From: B10-G9 sp964627755
GTDB taxonomy: Bacteria > Chloroflexota > Anaerolineae > Anaerolineales > UBA11858
Reading direction: 5' to 3'
Length of the DNA: 64,000 nucleotides
Assembly: GCA_964627755.1 (NCBI GenBank)
Contig: CAZVIH010000064.1
Coordinates: 98,122 to 162,121, forward strand
The notes under the pieces were generated by a model. It was not told where the DNA came from. It saw nothing but the letters and a program-made list of their open reading frames with translations, and did not search any database. This document shows, in pieces, positions 25,373 through 34,853 of the stretch; the first letter of the stretch is position 1; every line of letters starts with the position of its first letter. The translations under genes were made by a program, and so were the position numbers.

Positions 25373-26233
25373 TTAATTCTCGACCCGCAGGGGAGAATCC
25401 GGCGGGTCTTCTGCTTTTTTGCCCAACAGTTGACTCTTCTGGTAAGCAGCCCAAACAGCTTTTGACAGGATCGTTCGCATTCCGCCTTTTTCAAGCTGGT
25501 AGATCGCTTCCGCGCTGGTCCCTCCAGGAGAGGTGACCATATTGCGAAGCTGCGCCAGGTGCAGGTCAGACTGCACTGCAAATTCCACTGAACCTTTGAT
25601 CGTTTCCAATACAATTAATCGAGCATCCCGGCGGGAAAAACCAAGATGAACAGCAGCATCCACCAGCGCTTCTGCCAACAGGAATACGTAGGTTGGACCG
25701 GTACCGCTGACTGCTGTAGCCATATTCAGCGAATCCTCATGTTCTACATATAATTCTTTTCCCATTGCTTCCAGGATGACTTTGGCTTCCTGGCGCTGAG
25801 AATCAGAAACTTCATTTGAAGCAGTCCAGACTGTCATCCCGGCGCCGATCTGGGCCGGTGTATTGGGCATTGTTCTAATAACTGCCTTATGGGAAAGTCC
25901 TTTTTGAATTGTGGCAATAGGCATACCAGCAACAATTGAAAATATCAGACTGTTAGCAGGTATTTTTCCTTTTAGTTCTGATGTTACATCAGATAGAACT
26001 TGAGGTTTAACTGACAGGATGACGATATCGGCGTTTTTTATAGATTCCTGGTTATCACCAGTGACATTAATACCGTATTTTTTAAAGATGCGCTCCCGCT
26101 GACCTGGCTTGGGGTCGCTGGCTGTGATCTGGTTTGGAATGAGTTCTTTCTTGCTCAGTAAGGCGCCGATTATGGCCCCGGCCATATTTCCGGTACCAAT
26201 CACTGCAATGTTCTTATTTTGTAGGTATTTCAT
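25373..26233 (-). CDS. proC: Pyrroline-5-carboxylate reductase
   Basis: 286 residues. It catalyses the NAD(P)H-dependent last step of proline synthesis. The Rossmann motif is GTGNMAGAI near the N-terminus, and the conserved C-terminal dimerisation domain has SGTGPTYVFLLAEAL and VTSPGGTSAEAI. The ATG at 26233 is used because AGGAGG lies five bases before it; a TTG five codons upstream is less likely. Confidence 0.95.
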   Translation of the reverse strand: MKYLQNKNIAVIGTGNMAGAIIGALLSKKELIPNQITASDPKPGQRERIFKKYGINVTGDNQESIKNADIVILSVKPQVLSDVTSELKGKIPANSLIFSIVAGMPIATIQKGLSHKAVIRTMPNTPAQIGAGMTVWTASNEVSDSQRQEAKVILEAMGKELYVEHEDSLNMATAVSGTGPTYVFLLAEALVDAAVHLGFSRRDARLIVLETIKGSVEFAVQSDLHLAQLRNMVTSPGGTSAEAIYQLEKGGMRTILSKAVWAAYQKSQLLGKKAEDPPDSPLRVEN

Positions 26234-26346
26234 GTCATCCTCCTGCAATCGGGGTTTTAGTTATTCATTCGGTCCCCACTTGATTTTTATGATGTCATTG
26301 TACCATTCTGAGGGCTGCTATCTGAAAAGTCATCATCTTAGCAAAA

Positions 26347-27129
26347 TTAATCCTCATTGATCATAAATTCCTGGCTCGAGAGATAGGCCAGAAGTTTCCT
26401 GGAAAAATCCTGGTGGGAAGTCCGTGTGTATTTCACTTCCGTATAGAGCTGGGCCAAATTTTTAACTCCCTTGTCATCAACCTGTTCCCTGAGCCATTTT
26501 GATTTCATGTAACGCTGCCAGCCTTTGATTTCTCTCTCGTTAAAGATATCCTGGATCTCAAGGTCTGTGTAATCCTTGTAGGTCTCCCAATGCACCAGGC
26601 CCGATAAGGGCAGGCGGTCCCGCAGCTCAGGTTGTTCGTCTGGATATCCAAGAGAGAACCCGGCAACTGGAACAACATTTTTAGGCAGCTTCAGAATCTT
26701 TCCGATTACATCTGCATTGGCAAGGGTACTTCCAAGATAACAGAGGCCTAATCCGCGTGATTCTGCTGCCAGGGCAACGGTTTGTGATACCAGGATGGAA
26801 TCAATGGCTCCGATCAGAAAACTGAAGAAATTATCAAAGTTATCGGCAGCCTGGTTGAGCTTCAACCAGTGCCGCATACGGTTGAAATCGGCGCAGAAGG
26901 TCAGGAAAACCGGGGCATCCACAACCATTTTCTGCCCCATATGGGGTTCAAGAAGTTTGTCGCGCAGCTGTTGATCCCGCGTTACGATAATGGAGTAGGT
27001 TTGCATATTTCCGGATGAGGATGTTCGAATTCCTGCCTGGAGGATTTCTTGAAGAAGGTCCTCTGGAATGGGGTCAGGCTTATATTTCCGAATGGAGCGG
27101 TGATTCAGTATCTGTTGAATGACAGACAT
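26347..27129 (-). CDS. Nitroreductase-family FMN oxidoreductase (NfrA/NfsA-like)
   Basis: 260 residues. The N-terminal RSIRKYKPDPIPEDLLQEIL and IRTSSSGNMQTYSIIVT are typical FMN-contact segments, and GLGLCYLGS and GFSLGYPDE mark the core. The C-terminal extension (about 200-260) with SKWLREQV resembles NfsA/FRP-type reductases. It reduces nitro or quinone substrates with NAD(P)H, physiological substrate unknown. AGGAGG lies before the ATG. It is divergent from the EamA transporter. Confidence 0.92.
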   Translation of the reverse strand: MSVIQQILNHRSIRKYKPDPIPEDLLQEILQAGIRTSSSGNMQTYSIIVTRDQQLRDKLLEPHMGQKMVVDAPVFLTFCADFNRMRHWLKLNQAADNFDNFFSFLIGAIDSILVSQTVALAAESRGLGLCYLGSTLANADVIGKILKLPKNVVPVAGFSLGYPDEQPELRDRLPLSGLVHWETYKDYTDLEIQDIFNEREIKGWQRYMKSKWLREQVDDKGVKNLAQLYTEVKYTRTSHQDFSRKLLAYLSSQEFMINED

Positions 27130-27258
27130 TAGTCCCTCCTGGTAATTTTCAGACTTTGTACCCAGAAGTATACGATAAAATTCAGGAGAGGATTTAACCG
27201 GTTGGTCTATCCTTATCCGGTGTATACTGGAGAGCGTTATCAGCAGTAGATAAAAATT

Positions 27259-28149
27259 ATGAAAACAAAATCTGTCCAGGCTAATTTGATTTTATTGATC
27301 ACTGCTGTGATCTGGGGCGGGGGATTTGTTGCCCAGCGACTAGGGATGCAGCAAATAGGTCCCTATATTTTTAATGCCTTTCGGTTTCTGATCGGCGCAT
27401 TAACGCTGGTTCCTGTGATTCTAATACGAAAAAAGATAGTGAGCGATCCGAAGGGTGATCACAAAGAGACTTTGCTGATTGGCGCTGGGGCAGGGTTATT
27501 CCTGTTTCTTGGTGCGACATTTCAGCAGTTGGGATTGGTATCCACCACCGCTGGTAAAGCTGGGTTTATCACCGGTTTGTATGTGGTGATCGTGCCTCTT
27601 TTGGGTATGCTGTGGGGGGACCGGGGACCGTTATACACCTGGTTGGGTGCAATTCTAGCGGTTATTGGTCTGTATTTCCTGAGCTCCACCCGGGGATTGA
27701 TATTTGGTCCTGGAGACGGATTTGTGCTGGTCGGGGCATGTTTCTGGGCTCTGCATGTGCAGTTTATTGCCCGGTTTTCACCGAAGGTGGATGTTTTTCA
27801 GCTATCGTTCGTTCAGTCATTATTCACTTCATTGATCAGTTTTGGTGTGGGATTTTTCCTGGAAGAATTTAATTTTAACCAGGTCCTGTCTGCGGCACTC
27901 CCAATCATATATGGAGGGGTGATCTCTATTGGCCTGGCTTATACGCTGCAGGTTATAGGACAACAGGCAGCCAAGCCTTCTCCGGCTGCGATCATTCTGA
28001 GTCTGGAATCGGTTTTTGCTGCTTTTTGGGGATGGTTGATATTGGGCGAACTCTTCACATCACGGGCTTTGCTGGGCAGCAGCCTAATGCTGGCGGGTAT
28101 GGTGATATCTCAATTGCGCAGAAAACCGCGGAAAAATCCTGACAATTAA
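27259..28149 (+). CDS. EamA/DMT-family transporter
   Basis: 296 residues with ten predicted transmembrane helices arranged as two EamA repeats (about 5-135 and 150-288). Characteristic stretches are LLITAVIWGGGFVAQRLGMQ at the start and LESVFAAFWGWLILGE in the second repeat. Such proteins export amino acids or other metabolites; no substrate is evident. No strong Shine-Dalgarno is visible; TATACT about 28 bases upstream may be the -10. Confidence 0.92.
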   Translation: MKTKSVQANLILLITAVIWGGGFVAQRLGMQQIGPYIFNAFRFLIGALTLVPVILIRKKIVSDPKGDHKETLLIGAGAGLFLFLGATFQQLGLVSTTAGKAGFITGLYVVIVPLLGMLWGDRGPLYTWLGAILAVIGLYFLSSTRGLIFGPGDGFVLVGACFWALHVQFIARFSPKVDVFQLSFVQSLFTSLISFGVGFFLEEFNFNQVLSAALPIIYGGVISIGLAYTLQVIGQQAAKPSPAAIILSLESVFAAFWGWLILGELFTSRALLGSSLMLAGMVISQLRRKPRKNPDN

Positions 28150-28248
28150 TTCCCCCTTAAGAAGAGATGGTCCAATCTTCCAATCCAGGCGCTGGCAGAT
28201 ACAGAGATATCCAGTATTGTCATTTTGGTTGCGGCCGACTTCATTAAA

Positions 28249-28634
28249 TCATTCATCTTTATAGAGATGAACTGCTCTTGTATTACCGGGCAGAGCAGTG
28301 ATCCTGGCTTTGTCAGGGATGAGTTTTTCCCTGCTTAGAGCAAGCCTTGTCCTGTACTTCTGCCATGATGATCTGAGTGTATGAATAGCCAGCCCAGTCA
28401 TCTTCCGTCCACACTGTCAACGCTGTTCACCCGTTCTTTTCTAAGCGCTATTAGTTTTCGGCATAACTTAAGATGGTCCAGTTCGGGATCTTTCTTGATT
28501 GGAATAAGGGTTTTAGGATCACAGGATTCGATCAGTTCATCAGATCTGTCTGTATCATGGATCCGGCAGATATCCTGCCAGACTTCAGATTGGAAAGGAC
28601 GGAGATTGATAGGTACATGTTTTATTAGGGTTGC
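28249..28634 (-). pseudogene. Probable decayed coding region, two frames, unrecognised
   Basis: This fills the 475-base space between the EamA and ppk2 genes. On the minus strand one frame stays open from 28634 to a stop at 28398-28400, giving a charged, helical-looking product (HVPINLRPFQSEVWQDICRI, LKLCRKLIALRKERV) without a usable start codon. A second frame starts with ATG at 28401, overlapping that stop as ATGA, and encodes 50 residues (LALSREKLIPDKARITALPG) to 28249. Either they are remnants of one gene split by a frameshift or two tiny ORFs. I do not recognise the family. It is immediately downstream of ppk2. Confidence 0.45.
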
Positions 28635-29488
28635 TTATTCCGTTCTTGCACCTGTTCTTCGTAGGAATTTTTCCCATAGACCGCAGGTACCCATTTCTGA
28701 CTAGTGATCGGGGGCCGTTTATATCCCGGGTCCCGCTGTCTGGGAGGTAATTCTATCGGCTCTGGCGTGAGATTTTCATAGGGGATCAAGCTGAGCAGGT
28801 GGTGAATGCAGTTTAAGCGAGCATGTCGTTTGATATTGGCATCCACCACGTACCAGGGCGCTTTGTCAGTGTCTGTATACATGAACATGGCGTCTTTGGC
28901 TCGGGAATACTCAACCCATCGGGAGCGTGATTCAAGATCCATCGGACTCAGTTTCCAGCGTCGGGTGGGGTCGGTATTACGGACCCGGAAGCGCTTTTCC
29001 TGTTCCTCGTCGCTGACGGAGAACCAGTATTTTATTAGTTTAATTCCGGAGCGGACCAGCATGCGTTCAAATTCGGGGCATGTGCGCATAAAATCCCGAT
29101 ATTCATCATCTGTGCAAAATCCCATTACTCGTTCTACTCCCGCACGGTTGTACCAGCTGCGGTCAAATAACACCATTTCACCTGCGGATGGCAGGTGGGG
29201 CACATAGCGTTGAAAATACCACTGCTGTTTTTCCCTATCTGATGGTGTGCCCAGCGCAACAACGCGAGCGATACGGGGATTCAGACGCTGGGTAATTCTT
29301 TTGATCACACCGCCTTTTCCGGCTGCGTCCCGGCCCTCAAAAATGACTACAACCTTCAAACCCTTTTCTTTAATCCAGTAATGCAGTTTTACTAGTTCCT
29401 GCTGTAGTTTAGCCAGCTCCTGATTATAATGAGCCGCTTTGAGTTTTCCTGAAGCTGTGTACTCTAACGGTGTCTGTTCTTCTGACAT
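28625..29488 (-). CDS. ppk2: Polyphosphate kinase 2 family protein
   Basis: 287 residues. Walker A is EGRDAAGKGG, Walker B FDRSWYNRAGVERVMGF, and the lid region is RNTDPTRRWKLSPMDLESRS. This is the class I PPK2 fold, transferring phosphate between polyphosphate and nucleoside diphosphates. Start at the ATG at 29488, six bases after AAGGAG; a GTG lies one codon earlier. It likely manages polyphosphate and nucleotide pools. No other polyphosphate gene is nearby. Confidence 0.94.
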   Translation of the reverse strand: MSEEQTPLEYTASGKLKAAHYNQELAKLQQELVKLHYWIKEKGLKVVVIFEGRDAAGKGGVIKRITQRLNPRIARVVALGTPSDREKQQWYFQRYVPHLPSAGEMVLFDRSWYNRAGVERVMGFCTDDEYRDFMRTCPEFERMLVRSGIKLIKYWFSVSDEEQEKRFRVRNTDPTRRWKLSPMDLESRSRWVEYSRAKDAMFMYTDTDKAPWYVVDANIKRHARLNCIHHLLSLIPYENLTPEPIELPPRQRDPGYKRPPITSQKWVPAVYGKNSYEEQVQERNKQP

Positions 29489-29667
29489 CACTTGCTCCTT
29501 GAGACTTGGCTTATTTGTGAAGGATTCGGGAAGATTTGGTAATATTCAGAATATTTAATAAATATATCCAAATCAGTTCAGGTCGTCAACTGATTAATTT
29601 CTGGTAATCTGAAATCACGGTTAACTGGATCTTTAAATCTGGGGGAATGGTGAGATTAAACAGAAAG

Positions 29668-29739
29668 AGCCACCGATGGGAATTGAACCCATAACCTATC
29701 GCTTACGAAGCGATTGCTCTACCCTTGAGCTACGGTGGC
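29668..29739 (-). tRNA. tRNA-Thr (anticodon CGT)
   Basis: 72 bases on the minus strand. The acceptor arm GCCACCG pairs with CGGTGGC, the discriminator base is T, and no CCA is encoded. The anticodon stem ATCGC/GCGAT encloses the loop TTCGTAA, giving anticodon CGT for ACG codons. The T arm ATGGG-TTCAATT-CCCAT is standard. It lies in the 362-base gap between ppk2 and the glycosyltransferase gene. Confidence 0.93.
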
Positions 29740-29850
29740 ACAGATATCTATTGGTTGACGGGGGAAATTATACCAGCTATCATACGGGAGTGAAAAGGGA
29801 GCGGGGTATAGCGAACATTTTCACAGTAATTACATGATCAGGAGGAAATT

Positions 29851-31089
29851 TTGCGTATAGCTTTACTTTCGTATCATACCTGTCCTCTGGCAACATTAGG
29901 TGGAAAAGATGCCGGCGGCATGAATGTTTATGTTCGTGACCTGGCCCGCTTCCTGGGAAGAGAGGGCATTCACCTGGATGTCTTTACGCGTTCACAGGAC
30001 GAACACGTGCCGCACGTGCTGCACGATCTGGGGTTTGGCAACCGGGTGGCTCATATCCCATCGGGACCTGAATACCCGCTGGCAAAGAAAGAGCTGGTCA
30101 CTCATATTCCTGAATTTGTGGAGAATATTCTGGAATTTGCCAGAAAAAAAGAATGCTGTTATGACTTGATCCATTCTCATTACTGGATGTCTGGCATTGC
30201 TGCAGAAGAATTGGCCAGGGAGTGGGATGCACCAATCATCCAGATGTTCCATACTCTTGGAAAGTTAAAACAGCAGGTTGCTCAAAACGCAGAAGAAGCA
30301 GAAGGGGATTACCGAACTAAAGGAGAATTACAGGTAATTGCCAGAGTAGATAAGATCATTGCCTCAACTTCAACAGAAAAAACCCAGTTGGTAGAGCTGT
30401 ACGGAGCAGATCCAGGAAAGATCGATATTATTCCACCAGGTGTTGATACGAGTCATTTTTACCCGATCCCGCCGGACGAAGCTAAGGAATTCGTGGGCGT
30501 TCCACTAGAAAAGAAAATGCTCCTTTTTGTAGGCCGGATCGAACCCTTGAAAGGGATTAAAACCTTATTGCAGGCAATTGGCAATTTACGTGAAAATGAA
30601 AAATCAGGAAAAGACCTCTGCCTGGCAGTAATTGGTGGGGAGCTGGAAGGAAAAGACGGCCATGAATCCGAGGATATGAAGCTGCTCAACGGTTTAAGAG
30701 ATGAATATGGATTGGGGGATATGGTGACCTTTTTGGGTAAAAGGAGTCAGGATTCTTTACCTTATTATTATTCAGCTGCCGAAATGGTGGTGATGCCATC
30801 CCACTACGAATCTTTTGGCATGGTAGCACTGGAATCCATGGCTTGTGGTACACCTGTCATCGCTTCGTTGGTTGGGGGGTTAATCCACCTGGTTGAGGAC
30901 GGCATCACCGGCTATCACGTTCCCGTGGAGGACCCCATTGCCCTCAGCCAGTGTATCTCTGACCTGCTAAAGGATAAAGCGCTGCGCTTTAGAATGGGGC
31001 ATGACGCTTTTGCATTTGCTAAACAATTCGATTGGAAAAATATATCAAAGCGGATGATCCAGGTGTATCAGGAATTAATCCCGGAATGA
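29851..31089 (+). CDS. GT4-family glycosyltransferase (MshA/sucrose-phosphate-synthase-like)
   Basis: 412 residues in two Rossmann halves. The N-terminal half has KDAGGMNVYVRDLARFLGR, an acceptor-side glycine-rich loop, and HSHYWMSG; the C-terminal half has FVGRIEPLKGI and the donor-binding E-x7-E motif ESFGMVALE. This is the GT4 subgroup of MshA and sucrose synthases. The acceptor is not determinable; glucosylglycerate, inositol phosphate and sucrose are all possible. The start is TTG, preceded by AGGAGG six bases upstream. Confidence 0.9.
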   Translation: MRIALLSYHTCPLATLGGKDAGGMNVYVRDLARFLGREGIHLDVFTRSQDEHVPHVLHDLGFGNRVAHIPSGPEYPLAKKELVTHIPEFVENILEFARKKECCYDLIHSHYWMSGIAAEELAREWDAPIIQMFHTLGKLKQQVAQNAEEAEGDYRTKGELQVIARVDKIIASTSTEKTQLVELYGADPGKIDIIPPGVDTSHFYPIPPDEAKEFVGVPLEKKMLLFVGRIEPLKGIKTLLQAIGNLRENEKSGKDLCLAVIGGELEGKDGHESEDMKLLNGLRDEYGLGDMVTFLGKRSQDSLPYYYSAAEMVVMPSHYESFGMVALESMACGTPVIASLVGGLIHLVEDGITGYHVPVEDPIALSQCISDLLKDKALRFRMGHDAFAFAKQFDWKNISKRMIQVYQELIPE

Positions 31090-31107
31090 GATCCTGAGAT
31101 CCTAGTC

Positions 31108-31761
31108 TTAGTCGGTATCTTTTGGGACCAATCCATAACGGATCGCCAGAATTGCGGCCTGGGTTCGATCGGCTACTCCCAGTTTTTTTAACAGCCCACT
31201 GGTGTAATTCCTGACCGTGCCCTCTGCCAGGAAAAGCTTCTCGGAAATTTCTGTATTTGATAATCCTTGTGACAATAAAGTTAATATGTCCATTTCTCTT
31301 TCAGTAAAAGTGTAATGAGAGGGGGGTTGGGATTTACCAAAATTCTCGGCATATTCTGAGAGTAATTTGCCAGCAACCTGGGGATCGATAAAAGACATCC
31401 CTTGCAAAGTTCCCTTGATGGATCTGATCAAATCAGTCGGGGGTGTGTCTTTTAATAAATAGCCAGCTGCGCCGCTGCGAATAGCATCAAAGATCCATTC
31501 ATCATCATCGTAGGTGGTTAATACCAGGACATAGATTTCAGGATAGGTTTCATTAATTTTCCGCGTTGTGAGAACGCCATTCATGCCTGGCATTTTCAGA
31601 TCCATCAATACCAGGTCAGGCATAATATCGGGGATCAGGTCCAGCGCTTCAGTCCCGGTATGGGCAATCCCTACTACATTTAATTCAGGATCCGCATTAA
31701 TGATTGTCTGCAATCCTTCGCACACAATTTCTTGATCATCACATATCAAAATCTTGAACAT
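31108..31761 (-). CDS. NarL/FixJ-family response regulator
   Basis: 217 residues. The receiver has the acidic pair Asp8-Asp9, phospho-acceptor Asp54 (DLVLMDLKMPGMNG), and Lys in LLKDTPP. The C-terminal LuxR-type HTH (about 150-210) has LTLLSQGLSNTEISEKLFLA. It overlaps the end of the sensor kinase gene by 23 bases, so the two form a translationally coupled pair. Target genes are unknown. Confidence 0.94.
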   Translation of the reverse strand: MFKILICDDQEIVCEGLQTIINADPELNVVGIAHTGTEALDLIPDIMPDLVLMDLKMPGMNGVLTTRKINETYPEIYVLVLTTYDDDEWIFDAIRSGAAGYLLKDTPPTDLIRSIKGTLQGMSFIDPQVAGKLLSEYAENFGKSQPPSHYTFTEREMDILTLLSQGLSNTEISEKLFLAEGTVRNYTSGLLKKLGVADRTQAAILAIRYGLVPKDTD

Positions 31762-32998
31762 GGTCTAACTCCGTAGTAATGCTGATGCAACTGCCTTTTC
31801 CTGGTTCACTTGTAACTGTCAGTTTTCCGCCGCATTCAGCAGCTCTTTCTTGCATACCCTGGATACCGAGAGTTTCCGGCGAACGTACATCCCCGGTGTT
31901 AAAACCTGTGCCATCGTCTTTAACAGTCAGTGTGTACTGATCGTCTTTCACGATCAGACTGAGTACGACCAGTTTTGCATGGGCATGTTTGACAATATTC
32001 TCCAGAGCTTCCTGGGCAATCCTGTAATATACCTGCTCGACAGGAATAGATGATTTTGGAAGCACATCTGGTAAAGAAAGCTGAATTTCAAATTGGCCCC
32101 GGGCAGCGGCCTGGTCAGCTAGATGATTAAGGGCCAGCTTTAATCCTAAATCTTCAACCTGCTTTACACGGAGATCCTTAAGGGCTCTTCTTGTATCCCG
32201 CAAACCGGTTCTGGTCTTGTCCAGGGCGTGGTCAAGGCGTGACCCGATTTGGGGGTGGTCCTCTCCCAGGAGGATTTTGATTGCTTCGAGATTGACAGTT
32301 AAACCACTGAGGGTGTGAGCTAAGGTGTCATGCAGGTCTCTGGCCAGGCGGTTGCGTTCTCGACTCAATGTCAGTTGTTCCAGAGTGTTTGCATGTTCAT
32401 TAAGTATAATATTAGCTTCCAAAAGTTTTCTCTGCTGTTCGCGTTGAGTGGCAATCAAACGGGTGACAATATGGCCAATCGTGCCAAAAGCAAAAGCCCG
32501 GATCACTGGCAGTCCCAGAATAGGCAGGGTTTCATAATTGATATATTTTAGTCTGGGAACCAACGTGGATAACTCTATGATAGTGGTTAAGAAGATAAAC
32601 GCCAGGACGATTCTGAAGCGGTACTGCCAGGCGATCAATACCAGGGGAACAATCAGGATAGGTAGTAAAAACCAGCTCCTGGTAATGGTCATTTGGGCAC
32701 TCTCCATAGGATCGGCCAAATAGATCAAATTTGTAAATAGAGGAAGAATTGTTGCAGCTACTAAAGCTAAGGGGAGATAATAGCGGGGAATTTTATTTTC
32801 TAGCCAGGACCATGATAAATAACCAAACAGAATGCCATTGATGACCAGGTTAGTATAGGATTGAATTTGGGATAGATTGATCATTTCTCCCGTTTGCCAG
32901 GCCGTGAATAGGGATAGGGCCGCAAAATATACCATAGCGACCCCCGTGAAGTACCGGAAAGTACGAATAACCTCTGACCTTTTCTTTCTTGTAGGCAT
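31739..32998 (-). CDS. HisKA_3-family sensor histidine kinase
   Basis: 419 residues. The N-terminal membrane region has about six helices (20-190). The dimerisation box is ERNRLARDLHDTLAHTLSGL with the phospho-His in HDT, and the ATPase domain has VKDDGTGFN and LGIQGMQERA. This is the DesK/LiaS/NarX class; with no large extracytoplasmic loop, it probably senses membrane state or a membrane-embedded signal. It is the partner of the overlapping NarL-type regulator. Confidence 0.93.
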   Translation of the reverse strand: MPTRKKRSEVIRTFRYFTGVAMVYFAALSLFTAWQTGEMINLSQIQSYTNLVINGILFGYLSWSWLENKIPRYYLPLALVAATILPLFTNLIYLADPMESAQMTITRSWFLLPILIVPLVLIAWQYRFRIVLAFIFLTTIIELSTLVPRLKYINYETLPILGLPVIRAFAFGTIGHIVTRLIATQREQQRKLLEANIILNEHANTLEQLTLSRERNRLARDLHDTLAHTLSGLTVNLEAIKILLGEDHPQIGSRLDHALDKTRTGLRDTRRALKDLRVKQVEDLGLKLALNHLADQAAARGQFEIQLSLPDVLPKSSIPVEQVYYRIAQEALENIVKHAHAKLVVLSLIVKDDQYTLTVKDDGTGFNTGDVRSPETLGIQGMQERAAECGGKLTVTSEPGKGSCISITTELDHVQDFDM

Positions 32999-33183
32999 AC
33001 GGAAATCATAACATAATGCTCGGCTTCACGGTTGCCTTTTCGCTCCCTGAAAACAGATCATAACCTATATCATTTCATGGGTGCCAGATATCCATTAGGA
33101 GTACCTTCCTGGGAAATTAATGATTTTATTGTACAGTGCAGGTATAGAAAATCAAAACGCTGATGTTTCTTTCGGGTAAATCG

Positions 33184-34437
33184 TTAGATCTCGGAGCTAG
33201 ATCCAGCTGCTTTTCCTGCAGCCCAACCTGTGGAAAAGGCGGCTTGCAGGTTAAATCCCCCTGTATTGGCATCTACATTTAGAATTTCCCCCGCAAAATA
33301 TAAACCACTCACAAGTTTGGATTCCATGGTGGCAGGATCAACTTCTCTGGTATCGACACCTCCAGCTGTTATGATCGCCTGGTCGAAACCTTTATGGCCA
33401 GAAATACTAAAACGAAAATCATCTTTCAGCCAGCTAAGTAGTTTTTGTCTTTCAACTCCTGAAAGCTGACTGACCTTTTTATCACGGGGAATTCCTGTTA
33501 ACTCACAGCAAATTGGAATCAATTTTTTCGGTAGAAGCCCTTCTAGAAGGGAGCTGAACTGCTTCCGACCCAAGGCCTGGATGTCTCGCAGCAGACGGGC
33601 ATCAAGTGCTTGGTGGGATAAAGCCGGTTTTAGATCAATTACAACTTCAGCAGTTTTCCCTGATTCCAGAGCTTGAACGACCTCTCCACTCAGGCTTAAT
33701 ATGACCGGCCCAGACAATCCAAAATGAGTAAACATCAATTCACCAAATAGCTGTCTGATTCTTTTATTATTTATGACTACAGATGCATTGATGTTCCTTA
33801 AACCCAGACCTTGGAGAGATCGGGCAATGTTGCCTGTTGTGACAAGAGGAACCAAAGAGGGACGGAGTGGGTGGATCTTATGGCCGGCCAATCTGGCAAA
33901 AGCATACCCATCTCCAGTTGAACCTGTGCCAGGATAGGCTTTCCCTCCAGTTGCAAGAATGATTGATCCTGTCTTGTAGCTGCCGCTATCAGTGACTACA
34001 GCTGTGGCTTGATGATCTTGCAGTATCAGTTCTTTCACCGCTGTTCCGGTGAGGATAGTAACGCCTGTCTGTTTGGTCCATTGAAGCAGGGCTTTTACTA
34101 CATCCCGGGCGTCTTCAGAGGCGGGAAATACTCTGCCTCCTCGCTGCTCCACAGTGGGAACCCCCAGGGTCTCAAAGAATTCCCTCAGCTCCTGGTTATA
34201 GAAACGATAGAATAGTTGAGTTAAAAATTTACCCTCCCTGTTGAATTCTTTTAGTGCTTCTTCAATGGGAGCGGTATTGGTAATATTGCAGCGGTGTTTC
34301 CCTGTTACCAGCAATTTGCGGGCAGGGGTATCCATCTTTTCAAGCAGAAGAGTATTCGCCCCGGCCAGGGACGCTTGCCCTGCCGCCATTAATCCCGCAG
34401 GTCCGCCGCCAATTACGATGACATCAAAAGTATCCAT
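33184..34437 (-). CDS. HI0933-like (BaiN/RdsA family) NAD(P)/FAD-dependent flavoprotein
   Basis: 417 residues. The N-terminal FAD dinucleotide site is VIGGGPAGLMAAGQASL, followed by KLLVTGKHRCNITN, the characteristic second block of the HI0933/YhiN family. Another conserved segment is ATGGKAYPGTGSTGDGY, and the C-terminus is GGVDTREVDPATMESK and FAGEILNVDANTGGFNLQ. BaiN in gut bacteria reduces bile-acid enones; the general role of the family is not settled. It lies alone, divergent from the cobalamin importer. Confidence 0.93.
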   Translation of the reverse strand: MDTFDVIVIGGGPAGLMAAGQASLAGANTLLLEKMDTPARKLLVTGKHRCNITNTAPIEEALKEFNREGKFLTQLFYRFYNQELREFFETLGVPTVEQRGGRVFPASEDARDVVKALLQWTKQTGVTILTGTAVKELILQDHQATAVVTDSGSYKTGSIILATGGKAYPGTGSTGDGYAFARLAGHKIHPLRPSLVPLVTTGNIARSLQGLGLRNINASVVINNKRIRQLFGELMFTHFGLSGPVILSLSGEVVQALESGKTAEVVIDLKPALSHQALDARLLRDIQALGRKQFSSLLEGLLPKKLIPICCELTGIPRDKKVSQLSGVERQKLLSWLKDDFRFSISGHKGFDQAIITAGGVDTREVDPATMESKLVSGLYFAGEILNVDANTGGFNLQAAFSTGWAAGKAAGSSSEI

Positions 34438-34532
34438 AAAATTTCAGAGATTGGAGGTTGAAAAGACCCTCGTCTATTACAAAGTGTAACACTCTTGATC
34501 TGTGTTTTGAATTTCTGTGGGCAATAACTCAT

Positions 34533-34561
34533 TTGACAAAACACTTATATGTTACTAGAAT
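34533..34561 (+). promoter_or_regulatory. Promoter of the cobalamin importer operon
   Basis: -35 TTGACA (34533-34538), 17-base spacer, -10 TAGAAT (34556-34561). Transcription should begin near 34568, exactly at the 5' end of the riboswitch. Confidence 0.8.
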
Positions 34562-34563
34562 AC

Positions 34564-34724
34564 AGGTTATCAAAGTCAGATCGCAGTTTAACAATTGAAT
34601 CCTGTAAAGGTGCCAGTAATCCCTGATGGGATGGCTCAATGGCGAAGTCTGTGAAATTCAGACGCTGACCCGCAACTGTAATTCGAGGACAAATTTTCTC
34701 GATAAGCCAGGTCGACCGCCTTTG
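34564..34724 (+). ncRNA. Cobalamin riboswitch
   Basis: Conserved elements appear in the correct order: an upstream AGGTGCC segment, the CCCTGATGGGATGG stem, the core GACCCGCAACTGTAA, a variable hairpin (TTCGAGG...CTCGATAA) and the B12 box AAGCCAGGTCGACCGCC. It lies 130 bases before a BtuF-like gene, is preceded by its own promoter, and is followed by a terminator hairpin, so it should attenuate transcription when adenosyl- or other cobalamin is bound. Confidence 0.92.
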
Positions 34725-34796
34725 CTGATCGTTCATAACACTCTCGAGGAAAGGAGGTGTGGACCTGGAATAATTAAAACCATATCCAAGTGCCTT

Positions 34797-34820
34797 CCCT
34801 GTCCGAGACAGGGATTTTTT
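34797..34820 (+). terminator. Riboswitch expression-platform terminator
   Basis: CCCTGTC (34797-34803) pairs with GACAGGG (34807-34813) around a CGA loop and is followed by T6. A purine-rich GGAAAGG at 34748-34754 could pair with the 5' arm region (CCTTCC) as antiterminator. Confidence 0.85.
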
Positions 34821-34853
34821 GTTTAATGGGTCATTTAGATTGATGAGGAATTA

